Assembly (NCBI GenBank): GCA_036277635.1 | Contig: DASUMP010000197.1 | Coordinates: 1-12,280, forward strand | Origin: DASUMP01 sp036277635 | Lineage (GTDB): Bacteria > Actinomycetota > Acidimicrobiia > IMCC26256 > PALSA-610 | Direction: 5' to 3' | Length of the DNA stretch: 12,280 bases | Shown: positions 1 to 7,415 of the stretch, in pieces | Position numbering within the stretch: the stretch's first letter is position 1 | Layout: every line of letters begins with the position of its first letter | Notes under the pieces: model-generated | Databases searched by the model: none | What the model saw: the letters and a program-made list of their open reading frames with translations, nothing else | What the model was told of the DNA's origin: nothing | Made by a program: the position numbers and the translations under genes

Positions 1-1380
1 CTCGGTCATGAACTCGGTGCGGAACCCGATGAGCGCGCGGGCGGGTACGCGGAAGTCCATGCGCACCCAGCCGGTGCCGTGGTTCACCATCTGCTCGAGG
101 CGGCCCTTGCGCAGCGCGAGCAGCTGGGACACCACACCCACGTAGTCCTCGGGCACGTCGATGGTGAGCGCTTCGACCGGCTCGTGCAGCTTGCCGTCGA
201 TCTCGCGGGTGACGACCTGGGGCTTGCCGACGGTGAGCTCGAAGCCTTCGCGGCGCATGGTCTCGACGAGCACCGCGAGCTGCAGCTCGCCCCGGCCCTG
301 CACCTCCCACGCGTCGGGTCGCTCGGTCGGCAGCACGCGCAGCGACACGTTGCCGACGAGCTCTTGGCGCAGGCGCGCCTCGACGAGTCGGGCGGTGAGC
401 TTCGTGCCCTCCTGGCCGGCGAGCGGCGAGGTGTTGATGCCGATCGTCATCGCGAGGCTGGGCTCGTCGACCTGGAGCACCGGGAGGGGGCGGGGGTCGT
501 CGGCGTCGGCGAGCGTCTCGCCGATCGTGATCTCGGGGAAGCCGGCGATCGCCATGATGTCGCCGGGTCCGACCTCGTCGACGTCGACACGATCGAGCGC
601 GTCGAACATGTAGAGCTCGGTGATCTTCGCCCGCTCGATCGTGCCGTCGACCCGACACCACGCGACCTGCTGACCGCGCCGCACCGAACCGTTGCGCACG
701 CGACACAGCGCGAGCCGACCGACATACGGAGACGCGTCGAGGTTCGTGACGAGGGCCTGGAACGGATGACCTTCTTCGTAGCTCGGTGCGGGGATGTGCT
801 CGATGAGCAGCTCGCACAGCGGCTTGAGGTCGCTGCCCTCGACGTTCGGGTCGAGCGACGCCCAACCGGCGCGCGCGTTCGCGTACACGATCGGGAACTC
901 GATCTGGTCGTCGTGGGCGTCGAGGTCGAGGAACAGCGCGTACACCTCGTCGACGACCTCGGCGATGCGGGCGTCGGGGCGATCGACCTTGTTGACGACG
1001 AGGATCACGGGCAGGCGCGCCTCGAGTGCCTTGCGCAGCACGAAGCGGGTCTGGGGGAGCGGACCCTCGCTCGCGTCGACCAGCAGCAGCACGCCGTCGA
1101 CCATCGCGAGGCCCCGCTCGACCTCGCCGCCGAAGTCGGCGTGGCCGGGCGTGTCGATGATGTTGAACGTGACGTCGCCGTAGCGGATCGCGGTGTTCTT
1201 CGCGAGGATCGTGATGCCCTTCTCACGTTCCAGGTCGTTCGAGTCCATCACGCGCTCGGCGACGTCTTGGTTGGCGCGGAACGCGCCCGACTGCCAGAGC
1301 AGGGCGTCGACGAGTGTGGTCTTGCCGTGGTCGACGTGGGCGACGATCGCGACGTTGCGGAGGTTGTCGCGCGCGGGCAT
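1..1380 (-). CDS. typA: Translational GTPase TypA/BipA (3' end of gene cut by window edge)
   Basis: TypA/BipA is a ribosome-binding GTPase of the EF-G/LepA class that supports ribosome assembly and stress or cold adaptation. The first 460 codons are present; family members are roughly 600-640 residues, so the C-terminal domain lies outside the left edge. Visible GTPase motifs are G1 AHVDHGKTT (residues 14-22), the switch I segment REKGITI (52-58), G3 DTPGH (76-80) and G4 NKVD (130-133). EF-Tu domain-2-like and EF-G-like domains follow, ending at the edge in the TypA hallmark LIGFRTEF. The ATG at 1380 is chosen because GAAGGA (1387-1392 on the minus strand) lies 6 bases upstream and the G1 motif falls at the usual distance. 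It is divergent from the dehydrogenase at 1502. Family assignment is firm; the role is from family knowledge. Confidence 0.96.
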   Translation of the reverse strand, partial: MPARDNLRNVAIVAHVDHGKTTLVDALLWQSGAFRANQDVAERVMDSNDLEREKGITILAKNTAIRYGDVTFNIIDTPGHADFGGEVERGLAMVDGVLLLVDASEGPLPQTRFVLRKALEARLPVILVVNKVDRPDARIAEVVDEVYALFLDLDAHDDQIEFPIVYANARAGWASLDPNVEGSDLKPLCELLIEHIPAPSYEEGHPFQALVTNLDASPYVGRLALCRVRNGSVRRGQQVAWCRVDGTIERAKITELYMFDALDRVDVDEVGPGDIMAIAGFPEITIGETLADADDPRPLPVLQVDEPSLAMTIGINTSPLAGQEGTKLTARLVEARLRQELVGNVSLRVLPTERPDAWEVQGRGELQLAVLVETMRREGFELTVGKPQVVTREIDGKLHEPVEALTIDVPEDYVGVVSQLLALRKGRLEQMVNHGTGWVRMDFRVPARALIGFRTEFMTE

Positions 1381-1501
1381 GCGGGATCCTTCGTGGGGTG
1401 CGGCGGGCGGGGCGGTGCCACCGGGGAGAGGTGGTGCGCGCGCCGGCGGGGGAACGACCAGACTACCGGCCGCGAGCCGTACCACCGGACCGGGAGCACC
1501 C
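1381..1501. promoter_or_regulatory. Divergent intergenic region typA / mycothiol dehydrogenase
   Basis: These 121 bases must hold the promoters of both divergent genes. Two ribosome binding sites are visible: GAAGGA for typA (minus strand, 1387-1392) and GGGAG for the dehydrogenase (1492-1496, 5 bases before its ATG). A weak 5-bp hairpin (1418-1422 with 1430-1434) is present. I see no convincing -35/-10 pair. Confidence 0.5.
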
Positions 1502-2590
1502 ATGGCACAGCACGTACGGGGCGTGGTCGCGAGTGCGCCGGGCGCGCCGGTGAGCATCGAGACCGTGGTGGTGCCCGATCCGGGCCCCGGCGAGGTCGTC
1601 GTGGCGGTGCAGGCGTGCGGGGTGTGCCACACCGACCTGCACTACCGCGAGGGTGGCATCACCGACGAGTTCCCGTTCTTGTTGGGTCACGAGGCCGCGG
1701 GCACGGTCGAGCGCGTCGGCGACGGCGTCGGCGAGGTCGCGCCGGGCGACTTCGTCGTCCTCAACTGGCGCGCGGTGTGCGGGACGTGTCGGGCGTGCAA
1801 GCGCGGCCGGCCCTGGTACTGCTTCTCGACGTTCAACGCGACCCAGAAGATGACGCTCGCCGACGGCACGCCGCTGTCGCCCGCGCTCGGCATCGGCGCG
1901 TTCGCTGAGCGCACCTTGGTGCACGCGGGTCAGGCCACGAAGGTCGATCCGAGCGCGCCGCCCGAAGCCGTCGGGTTGCTCGGCTGCGGCGTGATGGCCG
2001 GCTTCGGCGCGGCGGTGAACACGGGCGAGGTCCAGCGTGGCGACACCGTGGCGGTGTTCGGCTGTGGTGGTGTGGGCAACGGCGCGATCGCCGCCGCGCA
2101 CCTCGCGGGGGCGCGCACGATCATCGCTGTCGACCGCGACCGCAGGAAGCTGGAGTGGGCGCGCGACTTCGGTGCGACGCACACCATCGACGCGTCGAGC
2201 GAAGACGCGGTCGCCCGCGTGCGCGCGTTCACCGACGGCAACGGCGCCGACGTGTGCATCGAGGCGGTCGGCCGTCCCGAGGTGCTCGAGCAGTGCTTCT
2301 ACGCGCGCGATCTCGCGGGCACGGTCGTGCAGGTGGGAGTGCCGACACCCGAGATGCGGTTCCCCGACATCCCGATGATCGACTTCTTCGGCCGGGGCGG
2401 TGCGCTGAAGCCGAGCTGGTACGGCGACTGCCTGCCGTCGCGCGACTTCCCGCTCCTCGTCGACCTGTTCCTGCAGGGACGCTTCCCCCTCGATCGCTTC
2501 GTGACCGAGACGATCGCGCTCGACGAGGTGGAAGACGCGTTCGCGGCGATGCAGCGTGGCGACGTGCTGCGCTCGGTCGTCGTGTTCTGA
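1502..2590 (+). CDS. mscR: S-(hydroxymethyl)mycothiol dehydrogenase (mycothiol-dependent formaldehyde dehydrogenase)
   Basis: This 362-residue zinc alcohol dehydrogenase oxidises the spontaneous formaldehyde-mycothiol adduct with NAD+; in mycobacteria the MscR enzyme also acts on S-nitrosomycothiol. Catalytic zinc ligands are C42 (in GVCHTDL), H63 (GHE) and C162 (LGCGV). The structural zinc loop has C93, C96, C99 and C107. The Rossmann motif GCGGVG is at 187-192, with D211 ending strand 2, which fits NAD+ preference. Stretches such as DFVVLNWRAVCG, QKMTLADGT and GGALKPSWYGDCLPSRDFP closely match my recollection of mycobacterial MscR rather than glutathione-dependent class III enzymes. The start is set by GGGAG 5 bases upstream; the frame stays open further upstream, but only as antisense to typA. 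In mycobacteria a metallo-beta-lactamase-fold partner gene often adjoins; none does here. Its stop is 7 bases from that of the convergent DUF2505 gene. Confidence 0.93.
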   Translation: MAQHVRGVVASAPGAPVSIETVVVPDPGPGEVVVAVQACGVCHTDLHYREGGITDEFPFLLGHEAAGTVERVGDGVGEVAPGDFVVLNWRAVCGTCRACKRGRPWYCFSTFNATQKMTLADGTPLSPALGIGAFAERTLVHAGQATKVDPSAPPEAVGLLGCGVMAGFGAAVNTGEVQRGDTVAVFGCGGVGNGAIAAAHLAGARTIIAVDRDRRKLEWARDFGATHTIDASSEDAVARVRAFTDGNGADVCIEAVGRPEVLEQCFYARDLAGTVVQVGVPTPEMRFPDIPMIDFFGRGGALKPSWYGDCLPSRDFPLLVDLFLQGRFPLDRFVTETIALDEVEDAFAAMQRGDVLRSVVVF

Positions 2591-2597
2591 GGGCGAC

Positions 2598-3086
2598 TCA
2601 GCGCGCGAGCCACGCCCGCAACGCCTCGGCCTCCAGGTCGAGACGGCGCAGCACGCCGGGCAGCACCTTGCGCTCCGCGAGGCCACCCACGAGCGGCACC
2701 TTGATCGACAGGTCGCCGCGCAGCGACCGGGTCGTTGCGTCGTCGTCCTCGGCGAACGTCATGTCGGCCCGACACTGCACGCGCTCGCGCTGGCCGTCGA
2801 GCTCGACCCGCAACACCCCGCGGTGGGCGTCGACGTCGAGCTCGATCCGTTGGATCCACGCGATCTGGCGGTCGCCGACCACCCGCTGGCCGACCGGGTC
2901 GAGCCGCCCCGTGTAAGCCATCCGCAGCTCGACGTGCGAGGTCGAACCGGCGGTGCGCGACGAGAGCACCTCGGGCGCGGCGACGTCGGGGAGCCGCAAC
3001 TGCTCGTAGAAGGCCGGGTCGACGATGGCGTGCTCGACGGCCGACCGCGGGGCGGAGAACCGGTGCTCGGCGGTGAGTCGCGCCAT
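2598..3086 (-). CDS. DUF2505 family protein (START/SRPBCC-like fold)
   Basis: The product has 162 residues and no signal peptide or membrane segment. DUF2505 proteins are actinobacterial, of unknown function, and thought to adopt a START/polyketide-cyclase-like ligand-binding fold. Features that fit are the N-terminal HRFSAPRSAVEHAIVDPAFYEQL segment type (shown here by RFSAPRSAVEHA and AFYEQL), alternating beta strands in the middle, a GDLSIKVPLVGG segment, and a C-terminal helix with LEAEALRAWLAR. I chose ATG 3086 because homologues begin just before the first strand. No clear Shine-Dalgarno precedes it, and a GTG at 3161 with 25 extra basic residues is possible but less likely. It is convergent with the dehydrogenase and divergent from the exported protein at 3235. 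No specific ligand can be proposed. Confidence 0.8.
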   Translation of the reverse strand: MARLTAEHRFSAPRSAVEHAIVDPAFYEQLRLPDVAAPEVLSSRTAGSTSHVELRMAYTGRLDPVGQRVVGDRQIAWIQRIELDVDAHRGVLRVELDGQRERVQCRADMTFAEDDDATTRSLRGDLSIKVPLVGGLAERKVLPGVLRRLDLEAEALRAWLAR

Positions 3087-3168
3087 CGCGGCCACGGTAC
3101 GCGAGGCGACCCCGCGGGAGCAGTCGGCGCGGCGCCCTGGCAGGTTCTGGCGAATCCGCACACGCTCC

Positions 3169-3198
3169 GTGACATGGCCGGCCGCACTGGGTTACCGT
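3169..3198 (+). promoter_or_regulatory. Candidate promoter of the Calx-beta protein gene
   Basis: GTGACA at 3169-3174 resembles a -35 element, and TACCGT at 3193-3198 fits the actinobacterial TAnnnT -10 pattern, separated by 18 bases. This would place transcription start near 3205 and give a leader of about 30 bases before the ATG at 3235. This rests on pattern only; the match is moderate. Confidence 0.35.
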
Positions 3199-3207
3199 TC
3201 GGTCACC
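3190..3207. promoter_or_regulatory. Imperfect palindrome, candidate operator
   Basis: The 18-base element GGTTACCG-TT-CGGTCACC is a dyad with 7 of 8 positions matching in each arm. It overlaps the candidate -10 element in the 148-base gap between the divergent DUF2505 and Calx-beta genes. Size and symmetry suit a dimeric repressor of the TetR kind, but no regulator gene adjoins it. That it is an operator is inference. Confidence 0.35.
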
Positions 3208-3225
3208 TCGAGGGGGCTCGTGGGG

Positions 3226-3230
3226 GGAGG
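3226..3230 (+). promoter_or_regulatory. Ribosome binding site fixing the Calx-beta protein start
   Basis: GGAGG inside a G-rich run lies 4 bases before ATG 3235. It decides the start over earlier in-frame codons, because the protein begins with a signal peptide exactly there. Confidence 0.75.
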
Positions 3231-3234
3231 GGCG

Positions 3235-6200
3235 ATGCGCAGGTTCTGGGCGGGGTTGCTCGCGTGCGCGCTGGTTCCGGTCGCGACCGTGGTGGGGAGT
3301 GCCGGTGTCGCGAGCGCCGCGCCGGTGGTCGTGCCGCTCGACTGCGTCGCGTCCACGCCGATCGGCCCCCAAGACGCCGATCAAGACCTCGACATCGACG
3401 TGACCGCGCCGAGCCAGGTGCTCCCGGGCGCGACATTCTCCGTCGTCGCGGCCACTCCCGTCAGCACGTTCCCGTCGAACGTGCAGGGCAACACGATCAA
3501 CAGCGGCCGAGACTTCGTGCTGCGGCTGCCGGTGCCGGCGAACGCGACCTACGTCGGGTCGTCGCTCGCCGGCGGCGTCGGCCTCGGCGCGGGCACCCCG
3601 ACCATCGGCCTCGAGGGCGGCAACGTCGTGCTGCGGGTGCCGGGCCCGATCAGCGGCGGCGCCACCTACCAGTTCCCGACCGTCACGATGCAGCTGCAAG
3701 CGACCGGTGCCGACCTGACGACGATCCAGCCGCGCATCGGCGGCGTCGTCGGCGGCACACCGGGCTTCGAGCTCACCGTGAACGCGACGCTGCCGCTGTT
3801 CGGCGCGTCGGATCTCGCGACCGACTGCTGGCCGAAGCCGGGGAACCCGGCACTGTCGACCACGACGATCGTCGCGCCCGACACCACGCCGCCGGTCGTG
3901 ACGATCGCGTCGCCGATCGACGGCGGCACCTATCCGCTCGGTTCCGCGATCGCGGTCGATTACTCGTGCGACGACGGACCGTTCGGTTCCGGGGTCGCGG
4001 CGTGCAACGGCGATCTTGCCGACGGCGCGCCCCTCGACACGAGCGCGCTCGGGACGTTCACGTTCGCGGTGACCGCCGACGACGCGCTCGGCAACGGCCC
4101 GACGACGGTCACGCACAGCTACACGGTGGTCCCGCCGATCGGTGACACAGTGCCGCCGGTCATCACGATCACGGCGCCCGCCCACGGCGCCACGTACGCG
4201 CTGGGCGCGACGGTCGCCGCGAGCTTCAGCTGCAGCGACGCCGACTCGGGTCTCGCGTCGTGCGTGGGCAGCGTCGCGAGCGGTGCGGCGATCAACACGA
4301 GCACGGTCGGCGTCAAGACCGTCACGGTCGACGCGGTCGACCTCGCCGGCGTGCCCGCGCGCGTCGTGCACACCTACCGCGTGATGCCGGCGGTCGTGCA
4401 GCAGAACTTCGACGCCGTGCTGCCGCTCGGCAGCGCACCGAACCGCGTGCCCCTCAACTGCAACACGCTGTTCGGCGCGTTCGACGAGAGCATCCCGTTC
4501 GACGCGGCGAGCGGCGGCTACAACGGAGCGCCCACTCAAGTCGGCGAGAACGGAACGCTCTCCTGGGAGTTCCGTATCGGCCGTGACGTCATCCCGCCGT
4601 TCAACAACGGCTCGAACCTCCTCTACCGGTTCGCGGCGCCGCAGAACGGCACGTTCACGGCCGTGCAGTTCACCGGGGCGGGCACGGGCGTGAACAGCCC
4701 GACGATCACGATCGTCGGCGGCAAGATCGAGCTGCGCATCCCGAGCGTCGTCGATGCCGGATTGTTCGTGAACGATCCGTTCCAGCCGCCGCCGGTGCGC
4801 GCCACCATCCAGGCGACCGGTGCGGTCGGTTCCGTCGTGCGCACGCAGCTGGAGCACTTCCAGCTCAGCACGACGTTGGGCGGAACCAGCTCGTGTCCGG
4901 CCGGCGACCCTGACGACGGCGACGGCGCCGAAGCGAACCCGTTCCTCACGGCCACGACCGTCGTCGACACGACGCCGCCGTCGATCACGATCACCCGCCC
5001 GGGGCCGGGCGCGGTCTACGCACCGGGCTCCACGGTCGCCGTCGACTACTCGTGTGCGGACTCCGCCGGTGTCTCGAGCTGCATCGGTGATCTGGCGAAC
5101 GGCGCTGCGCTCGACACCACGACGTCGGGGTCGTACCTGTTCGGCGTGGTCGCGATCGACGCCAACGGCAATCCGACGCAGCAGTCGTCGACATACACGG
5201 TCGCGCCGCCGACCGTCGATCTCGTCGGTCCCGGGACGGTCGCTGAAGACGGCGGTTCGATCGCGTTCGACGTCGTGCTCACGAACCCGAGCACGAAGAC
5301 CGTCACGGTCGACTACGCCACCTCCGACGGCACCGCGACCGCGGGCGACGACTACACCGCGACGTCGGACACGCTCACGTTCACGCCCGGCGGCGCGCTG
5401 AGCGCGTCGATCTCGGTGCCGGTGCTCGACGACTCCGTGTTCGAGGGCAACGAGACGTTCGATCTCACGCTCACGAGCGCCACGAACGCCACCTTGGGGG
5501 AGAGCGCATCGGTCGTCACCGTGCTCGAAGACGACGATCCCGACCTCGTGGTCACGGGCGGGAACGCGCTCGAGAACGCCCCGACGGTCACGTTCACGGT
5601 CGCGCTGAGCGCCGACCCGACGAACCCGGTGCCCGTAACCTACGCGACCGCCGACGGCAGCGCCATCACACCGTTCGACTACGACGCGCTCAGTGGGGGG
5701 TTCACGTTCCTTCCCGGTGGTCCGCTGTCGATCGACGTGGTCGTGGCGCTCAACAACGACGCGGTGTACGAAGGCGACCAGACCTTCGACCTCGTCGCCA
5801 CCAACACGAACACCGGCCAGGTGCGCTCGGGCACCGCGACGATCGTCGAAGACGAGGTGGTCCCGCCGACGGTGAGCATCGGCTCGGTCGAGCTGCGGGA
5901 GGGCGACGATCCGGCCAAGCCGACGCTCGCGCAGCTGACGGTGACGTTGAGCCGTCCGGCCGCCACCGAGGTGTCGGTGAACTTCTCGACGGTGGGGCTC
6001 AGCGCGACGCCGAACACCGACTACGTGCCGCGGGTCGGCAAGATCCTGCGGTTCCGCAACGGTGCCGTCGTGAAGAAGGTGGCGATCCCGGTGAAGGCCG
6101 ACCTCCTCGCCGAGGGCGACGAGACGTTCGAGGTCCTGCTCTCGAGCGCGAGCGGCCTGTTGATCGGTGACGGTGTGGGCGAGGTCGTGATCCGCGACGA

Positions 6201-6573
6201 CGACGCCCCGACGTCGGCGACACCGGAGCTCGCGGTCAGCGACCAGTGGGCCTACGAGGGCAACACGTTCGAAGGTCGGGCAAAGGTGTCGCGGCTCTTC
6301 TTCACGGTCAGCTTGAGCCGGCCGGCCGCGACCGACCTCTCGATCCAGTACCTCACCGCGATCGACGACGCGACGGCGGGCGTCGACTACGTGGCGAAGC
6401 CGCTGCGCACGATCACGTTCCGCGCCGGGCAGGTGCGCAAGGTGGTGACGATCACGATCAAGTCGGATGACCTCGCAGAGCTCGACGAGACGCTGCGGGT
6501 GATCGTGACGAGCGCGCCCGGCGTCTCCATCGCCGATGGCACCGGCGTCGGGACGATCCTCGACGACGACTGA
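3235..6573 (+). CDS. Large exported multidomain protein with Ig-like and four Calx-beta domains
   Basis: The product has 1112 residues. Residues 1-29 form a Sec signal peptide (RR, hydrophobic core, ASA-A cleavage). An unassigned beta-rich domain spans about 35-205 and recurs at about 400-577. Each copy starts with VPL-D/N-C and ends near a second cysteine (C37/C198 and C409/C554), suggesting a disulfide. Ig-like modules at about 216-301, 303-384 and 578-658 each begin DT-x-PP and hold a close cysteine pair (C245/C257, C333/C343, C607/C616). Four Calx-beta domains follow (about 659-768, 769-874, 876-991, 992-1112), recognisable from motifs such as EGNETFDLTL and TAGDDY and from acidic DDD ends. 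Calx-beta domains usually bind calcium and act in adhesion or matrix contacts. There is no LPxTG motif, C-terminal membrane helix or catalytic domain, so it is probably released or held non-covalently at the surface. A structural or adhesive role is inference. Confidence 0.88.
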   Translation: MRRFWAGLLACALVPVATVVGSAGVASAAPVVVPLDCVASTPIGPQDADQDLDIDVTAPSQVLPGATFSVVAATPVSTFPSNVQGNTINSGRDFVLRLPVPANATYVGSSLAGGVGLGAGTPTIGLEGGNVVLRVPGPISGGATYQFPTVTMQLQATGADLTTIQPRIGGVVGGTPGFELTVNATLPLFGASDLATDCWPKPGNPALSTTTIVAPDTTPPVVTIASPIDGGTYPLGSAIAVDYSCDDGPFGSGVAACNGDLADGAPLDTSALGTFTFAVTADDALGNGPTTVTHSYTVVPPIGDTVPPVITITAPAHGATYALGATVAASFSCSDADSGLASCVGSVASGAAINTSTVGVKTVTVDAVDLAGVPARVVHTYRVMPAVVQQNFDAVLPLGSAPNRVPLNCNTLFGAFDESIPFDAASGGYNGAPTQVGENGTLSWEFRIGRDVIPPFNNGSNLLYRFAAPQNGTFTAVQFTGAGTGVNSPTITIVGGKIELRIPSVVDAGLFVNDPFQPPPVRATIQATGAVGSVVRTQLEHFQLSTTLGGTSSCPAGDPDDGDGAEANPFLTATTVVDTTPPSITITRPGPGAVYAPGSTVAVDYSCADSAGVSSCIGDLANGAALDTTTSGSYLFGVVAIDANGNPTQQSSTYTVAPPTVDLVGPGTVAEDGGSIAFDVVLTNPSTKTVTVDYATSDGTATAGDDYTATSDTLTFTPGGALSASISVPVLDDSVFEGNETFDLTLTSATNATLGESASVVTVLEDDDPDLVVTGGNALENAPTVTFTVALSADPTNPVPVTYATADGSAITPFDYDALSGGFTFLPGGPLSIDVVVALNNDAVYEGDQTFDLVATNTNTGQVRSGTATIVEDEVVPPTVSIGSVELREGDDPAKPTLAQLTVTLSRPAATEVSVNFSTVGLSATPNTDYVPRVGKILRFRNGAVVKKVAIPVKADLLAEGDETFEVLLSSASGLLIGDGVGEVVIRDDDAPTSATPELAVSDQWAYEGNTFEGRAKVSRLFFTVSLSRPAATDLSIQYLTAIDDATAGVDYVAKPLRTITFRAGQVRKVVTITIKSDDLAELDETLRVIVTSAPGVSIADGTGVGTILDDD

Positions 6574-6578
6574 CGTCG

Positions 6579-6630
6579 CGTGAACGGCTACGCCGCGTCG
6601 AGCTCGCTCAGCGCGGCGTAGCCGTTCACG
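6579..6630. terminator. 19-bp perfect inverted repeat between convergent genes, putative bidirectional terminator
   Basis: The arms at 6579-6597 and 6612-6630 are perfectly complementary over 19 bases, with a 14-base loop. The hairpin begins 5 bases after the Calx-beta gene stop and covers the last 13 sense codons plus the TAG stop of the convergent SurE gene. No T-run follows on either strand, so it would be a U-less hairpin terminator of the kind reported in actinobacteria, or an RNA 3'-end protector. The repeat is seen directly; the function is inferred. Confidence 0.7.
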
Positions 6631-7415
6631 AACGCGGTGACGTCGTCGACGGGATCCTCGAGCGTCGACGCGCAGTCGACGGTGAACGGATCGTTGGCGC
6701 CGAACTCGCTCGCGACCGGCACCTCCACGACGCCCCGCACCTCGGGCGTCGGACACGACGGCACGTTGAGGTTCGCGACGGTGGTCGGCCCGGCGGCGGC
6801 GTCGTGGTCGAGCAGCTCGGCGCGGTGCTCCTCGACCCACGAGACGACGAGCTCGGCGCTCACGGAGAACTGGGGCGGCTCGCCGAGCCCCTGGCTGACC
6901 GCGAGGGCGGGGATCCCGCGGCGCGCGGCCGTGCGGGCGGCACCGACCGTGCCCGACACGTCGACGAGCGGCCCGATGTTCTGGCCTTCGTTGCTGCCCG
7001 ACACCACGAGGTGGGGTGTCTCGTCGAGGACCTCGTCGAGCGCGTAGGTGACGCTGTCGGCGGGGAAGCCGTCGACCGCGATCGCGGGGTAGCCGCTCAC
7101 CGTCGTGGTCTCGCTGACAGGCACCGTGCCCGCCGTCGTGTTGTCGCTGGTGCCGCTCTGGTTCTCGGCCGGACCGACGACGGTCACCTCGACCGCGTCG
7201 AGCGCGCGCAGCGCCTCGACGACCGCGTCGATCCCGTCGGCGCCGACGCCGTCGTCGTTGGTGACCAGGATGCGCAGCACCTCGGGCTCGGGCGCCGTGG
7301 TGGTCGTGGTGCCCGCGTCGATGGATGCGGTGTCGGCGGTGTCGTCGTCGCTGCACGCGACACCCACGATCGAGACGAGCGCGCACAGCGCGACGATCCG
7401 GGACGTGCGGCTCAT
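6588..7415 (-). CDS. SurE-type 5'/3'-nucleotidase (acid phosphatase) lipoprotein
   Basis: SurE proteins are metal-dependent nucleoside monophosphate phosphatases. This 275-residue copy keeps the metal site: TNDDG at 52-56 (D54, D55), S87 in GPAENQSG, and N142 in SGSNEGQN, plus the DGFPADSV segment near 115-122 that matches the family's G-TPADCV region. Unlike the usual cytoplasmic SurE, it starts with a lipoprotein signal peptide ending VGVAC (C21), followed by an acidic and Thr-rich linker to about residue 44. That predicts anchoring on the outer face of the membrane. AGAGGG-type pairing (AGAGGG, minus strand 7422-7427) lies 6 bases before the ATG, and the start overlaps the upstream thioesterase stop as ATGA, so translation is probably coupled. 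Substrate range is unknown; it may be a general extracytoplasmic nucleotidase. Confidence 0.88.
   Translation of the reverse strand: MSRTSRIVALCALVSIVGVACSDDDTADTASIDAGTTTTTAPEPEVLRILVTNDDGVGADGIDAVVEALRALDAVEVTVVGPAENQSGTSDNTTAGTVPVSETTTVSGYPAIAVDGFPADSVTYALDEVLDETPHLVVSGSNEGQNIGPLVDVSGTVGAARTAARRGIPALAVSQGLGEPPQFSVSAELVVSWVEEHRAELLDHDAAAGPTTVANLNVPSCPTPEVRGVVEVPVASEFGANDPFTVDCASTLEDPVDDVTAFVNGYAALSELDAA

Noticed and set aside
1451..1480. GGAAC at 1451-1455 as a SigH/SigR-type promoter for the mycothiol dehydrogenase
   Set aside because: Oxidative-stress promoters need GTT about 16-19 bases after GGAAT/GGAAC. The nearest GT-containing stretch is about 23 bases away, so the spacing does not fit.
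79..1908. A plus-strand open frame of about 600 codons
   Set aside because: It lies antisense to typA and then out of frame with the dehydrogenase; both of these have clear conserved motifs, while this frame has none.
2587..2601. Inverted repeat CTGAG-GGCGA-CTCAG between the dehydrogenase and DUF2505 stops
   Set aside because: A 5-bp stem with no T-run is easily expected by chance; its symmetry comes partly from the two facing TGA stops.
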